Positions 32,290 to 34,947 of a DNA stretch of 34,947 bases are shown here, one piece after another. Location: assembly GCA_905233685.1 (NCBI GenBank), contig CAJOEZ010000021.1, forward strand, positions 1 to 34,947, in the 5' to 3' direction. A program made the position numbers and the translations under genes. The notes beneath the pieces are model-generated. The model saw nothing but the letters and a program-made list of their open reading frames with translations. It did no database searches and was not told the origin of the DNA. The stretch comes from an uncultured Bacteroidales bacterium. GTDB taxonomy: Bacteria; Bacteroidota; Bacteroidia; Bacteroidales; F082. Positions within the stretch are counted from its first letter, which is position 1, and each line of letters begins with the position of its first letter.

Positions 32290-33756
32290 ATGGCTACACT
32301 AAAATTCTACCTTTCGAGGTACATCAAAAAAGATGACGAAAGAGGCGAAATCCAGATGCGCTTTAGCGGCAACAGGAATTTCGTGAAAAGAATGGCCACG
32401 GGTATCTTCATCACGGCGGGAAATTGGGACGCTGAGAAGGGGATGCCAAAGGGCAAGAAAAACAACAAGTATCGCGATGACTGCGAGGGAATCCGTGAAC
32501 GTCTTAATGAACTGACGAGTTATCTGCTGCGCTGCTGGGAACAACTTGGCGACAGCAAGCCAGAACCCGACATGCTGACCAGATGGATGAACGACATCGA
32601 ATGGATTGAAGAGGAAGAGGAAGTCGTCATCAATGGGAATCAGGTCACTCAAACGAGATGGACGCTGGAAACCAAGTCGCATAAGGCGGCCATGGAAGCG
32701 GCGAAGAAGAGAGAGCAAAAGAAGCTCGAGAATCGCTACTTCCTCAGTGTCTTTGACGAGTATATCGAGGAGCAGTACAATAACGGCATGATTGGCGATG
32801 TGCGAAAGAAGACCTACAAAACTGGATATGGATTGTGGGATAGGATGGAAAGATACCAAGGCAAGCGGTATAAGCTCAACGAGATTAAGACCGAGCACAT
32901 CTATACGTTCCGCAGTTTTATCATCAATGAGTGTGACTTGTGGAGGATTGATAGCGATGGGAAATACAAGCCCAAAAGCCGATATGACTCAATCTACAAC
33001 GGTTATAAGTATGTCAAGGAAAGAGGAGTAGAGAAGAGGAGTCTGAATTATGTGATTAACCAAATCAAGTATGTCAAGGCCTTCTGGAATTGGCTTTTGC
33101 GTGTCAAGAAGGTCAGACTGGAAGACATCTTTCTTACCTATACGATGGACCAGGCTGTTTATGGAACGCCATTCTTTTTCTCCAATGAGGACAGAATAAA
33201 ACTCTTTGAGGCGGATTTCAGCAAGCGACCAGAGCTGGCGGTACAAAGGGACATCTTTGTATTCCAGTCTTTGGTTGGATGTAGAGTGGGGGACCTGCTA
33301 CGTATGACGAAATCCAATGTCGTGGATGGGAAATGCCTCCAATATGTCGCTGGCAAGACGAAGAATCATAGCGGACGGGTGGTGACGGTTCCGCTTCATC
33401 CTACGGCCAAGATCATCCTTGAACGATATAAGGACACGGAAGGCGATAAACTGCTGCCTTTCATTTCGAATCAGAACTATAACGATGCCATCAAAGAGAT
33501 GTTCAAGGCGGTGGAAGACATCGACTACACTGTGACCATTCTGGACCCGGTGACACGATTGGAAAAGCAGGTGAAGCTTTCGGAGGTGGCCAGCAGCCAC
33601 ATGGGGCGGCGGAACTTCTGCGGCAACCTATATGATGCAGGCTTCAGGGATGCCGACATCGCATCGATGAGCGGACATGCGGAAGGAAGCAAAGCGATTT
33701 CGCGATATCGAAAGGTGAGCGAGCAGCAGAAACAGAAAATGATTGACTCCCTATAA
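32290..33756 (+). CDS. Tyrosine recombinase (integrase)
   Basis: A 488-residue tyrosine site-specific recombinase that integrates and excises mobile DNA. The N-terminal arm-binding domain (about 1-110) starts MATLKFYLSRYIKKDDERG. A SAM-like core-binding domain follows (about 148-275). The catalytic domain carries Arg332 (VGCRVGD), Lys356 (AGKTKNHSG), His437-x-x-Arg440 (SHMGRR), His463 (SGHAEGS) and the nucleophile Tyr473 (SRYRKV), so the full set is present. Size and N-domain match Bacteroidota prophage and conjugative-element integrases. No excisionase is visible next to it. It ends in a hairpin region. Confidence 0.95.
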   Translation: MATLKFYLSRYIKKDDERGEIQMRFSGNRNFVKRMATGIFITAGNWDAEKGMPKGKKNNKYRDDCEGIRERLNELTSYLLRCWEQLGDSKPEPDMLTRWMNDIEWIEEEEEVVINGNQVTQTRWTLETKSHKAAMEAAKKREQKKLENRYFLSVFDEYIEEQYNNGMIGDVRKKTYKTGYGLWDRMERYQGKRYKLNEIKTEHIYTFRSFIINECDLWRIDSDGKYKPKSRYDSIYNGYKYVKERGVEKRSLNYVINQIKYVKAFWNWLLRVKKVRLEDIFLTYTMDQAVYGTPFFFSNEDRIKLFEADFSKRPELAVQRDIFVFQSLVGCRVGDLLRMTKSNVVDGKCLQYVAGKTKNHSGRVVTVPLHPTAKIILERYKDTEGDKLLPFISNQNYNDAIKEMFKAVEDIDYTVTILDPVTRLEKQVKLSEVASSHMGRRNFCGNLYDAGFRDADIASMSGHAEGSKAISRYRKVSEQQKQKMIDSL

Positions 33757-33766
33757 TTAATAAGGT

Positions 33767-33793
33767 GGGGCTGTTGCCGACGGCAGCAGCCCC
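33767..33793 (+). terminator. Hairpin at the integrase 3' end
   Basis: GGGGCTGTTGCC pairs with GGCAGCAGCCCC, 11 bases after the integrase stop. It is followed by AATTCTT rather than a T-run, so termination is plausible but not certain. Confidence 0.55.
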
Positions 33794-33802
33794 AATTCTT
33801 AT

Positions 33803-33843
33803 AAAAAATTGGAAGCCGATAGAATTGGGCTTTCGGCTTCCAA
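33803..33843 (-). terminator. Minus-strand intrinsic terminator
   Basis: TTGGAAGCCGA and TCGGCTTCCAA pair perfectly (11 pairs, 13-base loop). On the minus strand the stem runs into TTTTTTATAAG. It would end a transcript coming from the minus-strand promoter at 33884 or from genes to the right. Confidence 0.7.
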
Positions 33844-33877
33844 AGTAACAGATAACTCCATTTTATGGCTACGGAGT
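33803..33877 (-). ncRNA. Candidate small RNA next to the integrase
   Basis: A good -7 word (TATCTTTG, 33891-33884) is followed about 75 bases later by a strong terminator hairpin. In between, ACTCC and GGAGT can form a first hairpin with CCAT/ATGG inside. A 20-codon frame starting MELSVTLEAE also fits (33799-33861), so a leader peptide or small protein cannot be excluded. No known RNA family is recognised. Confidence 0.35.
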
Positions 33878-33883
33878 CGGGTG

Positions 33884-33891
33884 CAAAGATA
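33884..33891 (-). promoter_or_regulatory. Minus-strand -7 promoter word in the integrase-proximal region
   Basis: TATCTTTG on the minus strand, identical to the radC -7 word, with GTTA 20 bases upstream as a poor -33. It points toward the candidate small RNA. Confidence 0.4.
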
Positions 33892-34026
33892 GAGATTTTT
33901 TAGGACACGCATAACGAGCGGGATGGTTTTTTTCGCGCACTGTGTAGGCGGGCATCACGGCCATCGCCGAACATTGCGCCGCGAGCCCTTCAAGCGTGTT
34001 TCCCGCTGGAGCCTGACTGGCTGACG

Positions 34027-34080
34027 AAGGCTGCGGGACCAAAGCTTCACCACCGGGGACAAAGCTGACTCCGCAGCCTT
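34027..34080. repeat. 10-base inverted repeat in the gene-poor region
   Basis: AAGGCTGCGG (34027-34036) and CCGCAGCCTT (34071-34080) are perfect inverted copies around 34 bases that contain AAAGCTT and AAAGCT. It could be a protein-binding site, an origin-like element or RNA structure. Confidence 0.5.
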
Positions 34081-34263
34081 TGGCAGACAGGCAGCCCTCC
34101 GAATCGATTAAATTGCCGGAATGGGGATTGCGAATTTTGACCGAGAAAGAGAAACGAGAGCGGGAAAACGCAAACCCACTATTAGCCGAAGGCGGACAAA
34201 GGTTGCGCCTTTGGCCGACTGAGGATTAATTAAAACCACCTACCAAGCCGGACGAGGTGACAT

Positions 34264-34301
34264 AAAAAAGGAGAAGACTCCCTATCGATTAGGAAGTCTT
34301 C
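34264..34301 (-). terminator. Intrinsic terminator of the right-edge minus-strand cluster
   Basis: On the minus strand GAAGACTTCCTA pairs with TAGGGAGTCTTC (one mismatch, loop ATCGA) and is followed by TCCTTTTTTATG. The first arm overlaps the last codons and stop of the lipoprotein gene. Confidence 0.82.
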
Positions 34302-34759
34302 ACCATTTTGATCACAATTACTATCACGATGACGATGACAGCCAGCAACACTATCACCATACCGAGGAGGAACCACATGAAAGCGGGCGGCTTCTTCTTC
34401 TCAGGAGCCGCCTCGATGACGACTTGCGAATAGTGCAGCGTGTCGGAGAAATGTACGGGTTCCGGCTCTGCCTCGTAGGTGACTGTGAGGCTGTCATCGG
34501 TGGCCGTTGCCGTGAAGGTGCCCTGCTCCGTCTGGATCTTGACGGCTTGACCGTCAAGCAGCGGAGCGAGGGGCATCACGGCGGTATCGGCCAAGGGAGG
34601 CAATTCGATGAAGGTGTCGATGGGATGCGCCTGGACGGTGACCAGCTCCGGGCATTGCTCCGTGATGCGACGGATGCGACGCTGAGCGCGGCGGTTGGCA
34701 TCGCAGGCGCAGAGCACCATCGACACCAACAACAGGAAGAGGAAACAGCGTGTCTTCAT
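34289..34759 (-). CDS. Small lipoprotein with C-terminal membrane helix, spanin-like
   Basis: A 156-residue protein. The N-terminus is a lipoprotein signal (MKTRCFLFLLLVSMVLCAC) with a plausible lipobox ending at Cys19. A basic stretch (NRRAQRRIRRI) and a beta-rich middle (about 40-115) follow, then a Lys/Pro hinge (EKKKPPAF). A C-terminal helix of nearly pure Val/Ile (FLLGMVIVLLAVIVIVIVIV) ends in a short basic tail. An outer-membrane lipid anchor at one end and an inner-membrane helix at the other is the layout of phage unimolecular spanins (u-spanins), which fuse the two membranes at lysis. Position beside an integrase supports a prophage origin. A host envelope protein is the alternative. 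It starts 4 bases after the upstream gene and ends in a terminator. Confidence 0.7.
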   Translation of the reverse strand: MKTRCFLFLLLVSMVLCACDANRRAQRRIRRITEQCPELVTVQAHPIDTFIELPPLADTAVMPLAPLLDGQAVKIQTEQGTFTATATDDSLTVTYEAEPEPVHFSDTLHYSQVVIEAAPEKKKPPAFMWFLLGMVIVLLAVIVIVIVIVIKMVKTS

Positions 34760-34763
34760 GGCC

Positions 34764-34947
34764 TTACAGGTTTTCGATCAATTGCTTCAGCTCAGCGTTT
34801 TCAAGTGTGAGTTGTGCGACCTGAGCGGACAGCCCGACGATTTCCTTTCGGGCCTCGGTCAGCTCGGCGTAGACGCGCTTGTTTTCCTCAACCAGGTTGA
34901 AGATGGTCTGCTGCATCTCTCGGATGGTGCGGTTCTGGCGGAGCCGC
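34764..34947 (-). CDS. Coiled-coil protein, partial (N-terminus outside window)
   Basis: The last 60 codons of a minus-strand gene; the start lies beyond the right edge. The visible part has a heptad pattern (TIFNLVEENKRVYAELTEAR, then LSAQVAQLTLENAELKQL) that predicts a leucine-zipper coiled coil to the very C-terminus (LIENL). The stop is 4 bases before the spanin-like gene, so both are on one transcript. No family is recognised. Small coiled-coil proteins are frequent next to lysis genes of phages, but this is only context. Confidence 0.75.
   Translation of the reverse strand, partial: RLRQNRTIREMQQTIFNLVEENKRVYAELTEARKEIVGLSAQVAQLTLENAELKQLIENL

Larger units (their letters stand above)
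33869..34225 (-). other. Open frame of 118 codons without a start codon
   Basis: Between TAA (34226-34228) and TAG (33869-33871) the minus strand is open. The reading includes GNLIDSEGCLSAKGCGVSFV, VPQPSSASQAPAGNTLEG, then MAVMPAYTVREKNHPARYA from an ATG at 33964 and ends KKSLSLHPTP. The only ATGs are near the end (33964 and 33955), leaving a peptide of 31 or fewer residues. I do not recognise a family. It may be a gene remnant or a chance opening in a structured GC-rich region. Confidence 0.3.
33757..34263. other. GC-rich gene-poor stretch after the integrase
   Basis: No convincing gene in about 500 bases. Visible items are hairpins at 33767-33793, 33809-33843 and 34027-34080, a small hairpin CAAAGG/CCTTTG at 34197-34213, a minus-strand -7 word at 33884, and a long open frame without a start codon (33869-34225, minus). 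Base composition differs from the integrase gene on its left. Confidence 0.6.

Noticed and set aside
32285..33872. 13-base direct repeat ATTTTATGGCTAC at 32285 and 33860 flanking the integrase
   Set aside because: It is short, AT-rich and contains the integrase start codon; 13-base matches are expected by chance in a window of this size. Kept only as a note for att searches.

Overview
The window is a piece of a Bacteroidales (phylum Bacteroidota) genome, most likely from an uncultured gut- or rumen-type lineage. The evidence is the Bacteroidota -7 promoter word TAnnTTTG in front of many genes, weak Shine-Dalgarno sites, a complete Bat (Bacteroides aerotolerance) operon, the L33/DUF4295/FtsY/RimO gene order, and two large exported proteins with type IX secretion (T9SS) type A C-terminal sorting domains. 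Base composition is about 50% GC and coding is dense.

Layout. 1-4541 (+): formiminotransferase-cyclodeaminase (its start codon straddles the left edge), rpmG, a DUF4295 small protein, ftsY and rimO. 4675-7188 (+): a T9SS cargo protein built on a tandemly duplicated domain. 7301-15467 (all -): a TrmH-type RNA methyltransferase, the rpsF-rpsR-rplI operon, radC-wecB, rpsT, miaB-mtaB and lplA. 15738-25105 (+): moxR, DUF58, a membrane-anchored exported protein, batA, batB, batC, batD, batE. 25278-28211 (+): a second T9SS cargo, a predicted beta-propeller. 28274-29058 (+): sufE and a SufT/MIP18-type protein. 29139-30008 (-): a choline-kinase-like phosphotransferase. 30150-30222 (+): tRNA-Ala(CGC). 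30293-31896 (+): a beta-barrel-like exported protein overlapping a lipoprotein metallophosphoesterase. From 32290 the character changes: a tyrosine recombinase, a GC-rich 500-base stretch with no clear gene but several hairpins, then a minus-strand cluster at the right edge (a coiled-coil protein and a small lipoprotein with a C-terminal membrane segment). That right end looks like the start of a prophage or other integrative element.

How the genes work together. MoxR, DUF58, BatA and BatB form the usual AAA+/von Willebrand-type envelope module, and BatC, BatD and BatE are its periplasmic and membrane partners. Three radical-SAM methylthiotransferases (RimO, MtaB, MiaB) cover ribosomal protein S12 and two positions of tRNA modification within 11 kb. 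SufE and the MIP18-type protein support Fe-S cluster assembly, which those enzymes need.

Most interesting points: (1) a candidate one-protein spanin (N-terminal lipobox plus a C-terminal Val/Ile membrane helix) next to an integrase; (2) a BatC carrying four extra InlB-like beta repeats between its TPRs and its Gln-rich tail; (3) several dispersed palindromic repeats, one read in frame inside wecB and others supplying the last codons and stop of genes; (4) a purine-rich repeat family starting at stop codons in sense orientation; (5) a start-less 118-codon open frame and a candidate small RNA beside the integrase. All functional calls come from reading the sequence and from family knowledge; no database search was run.
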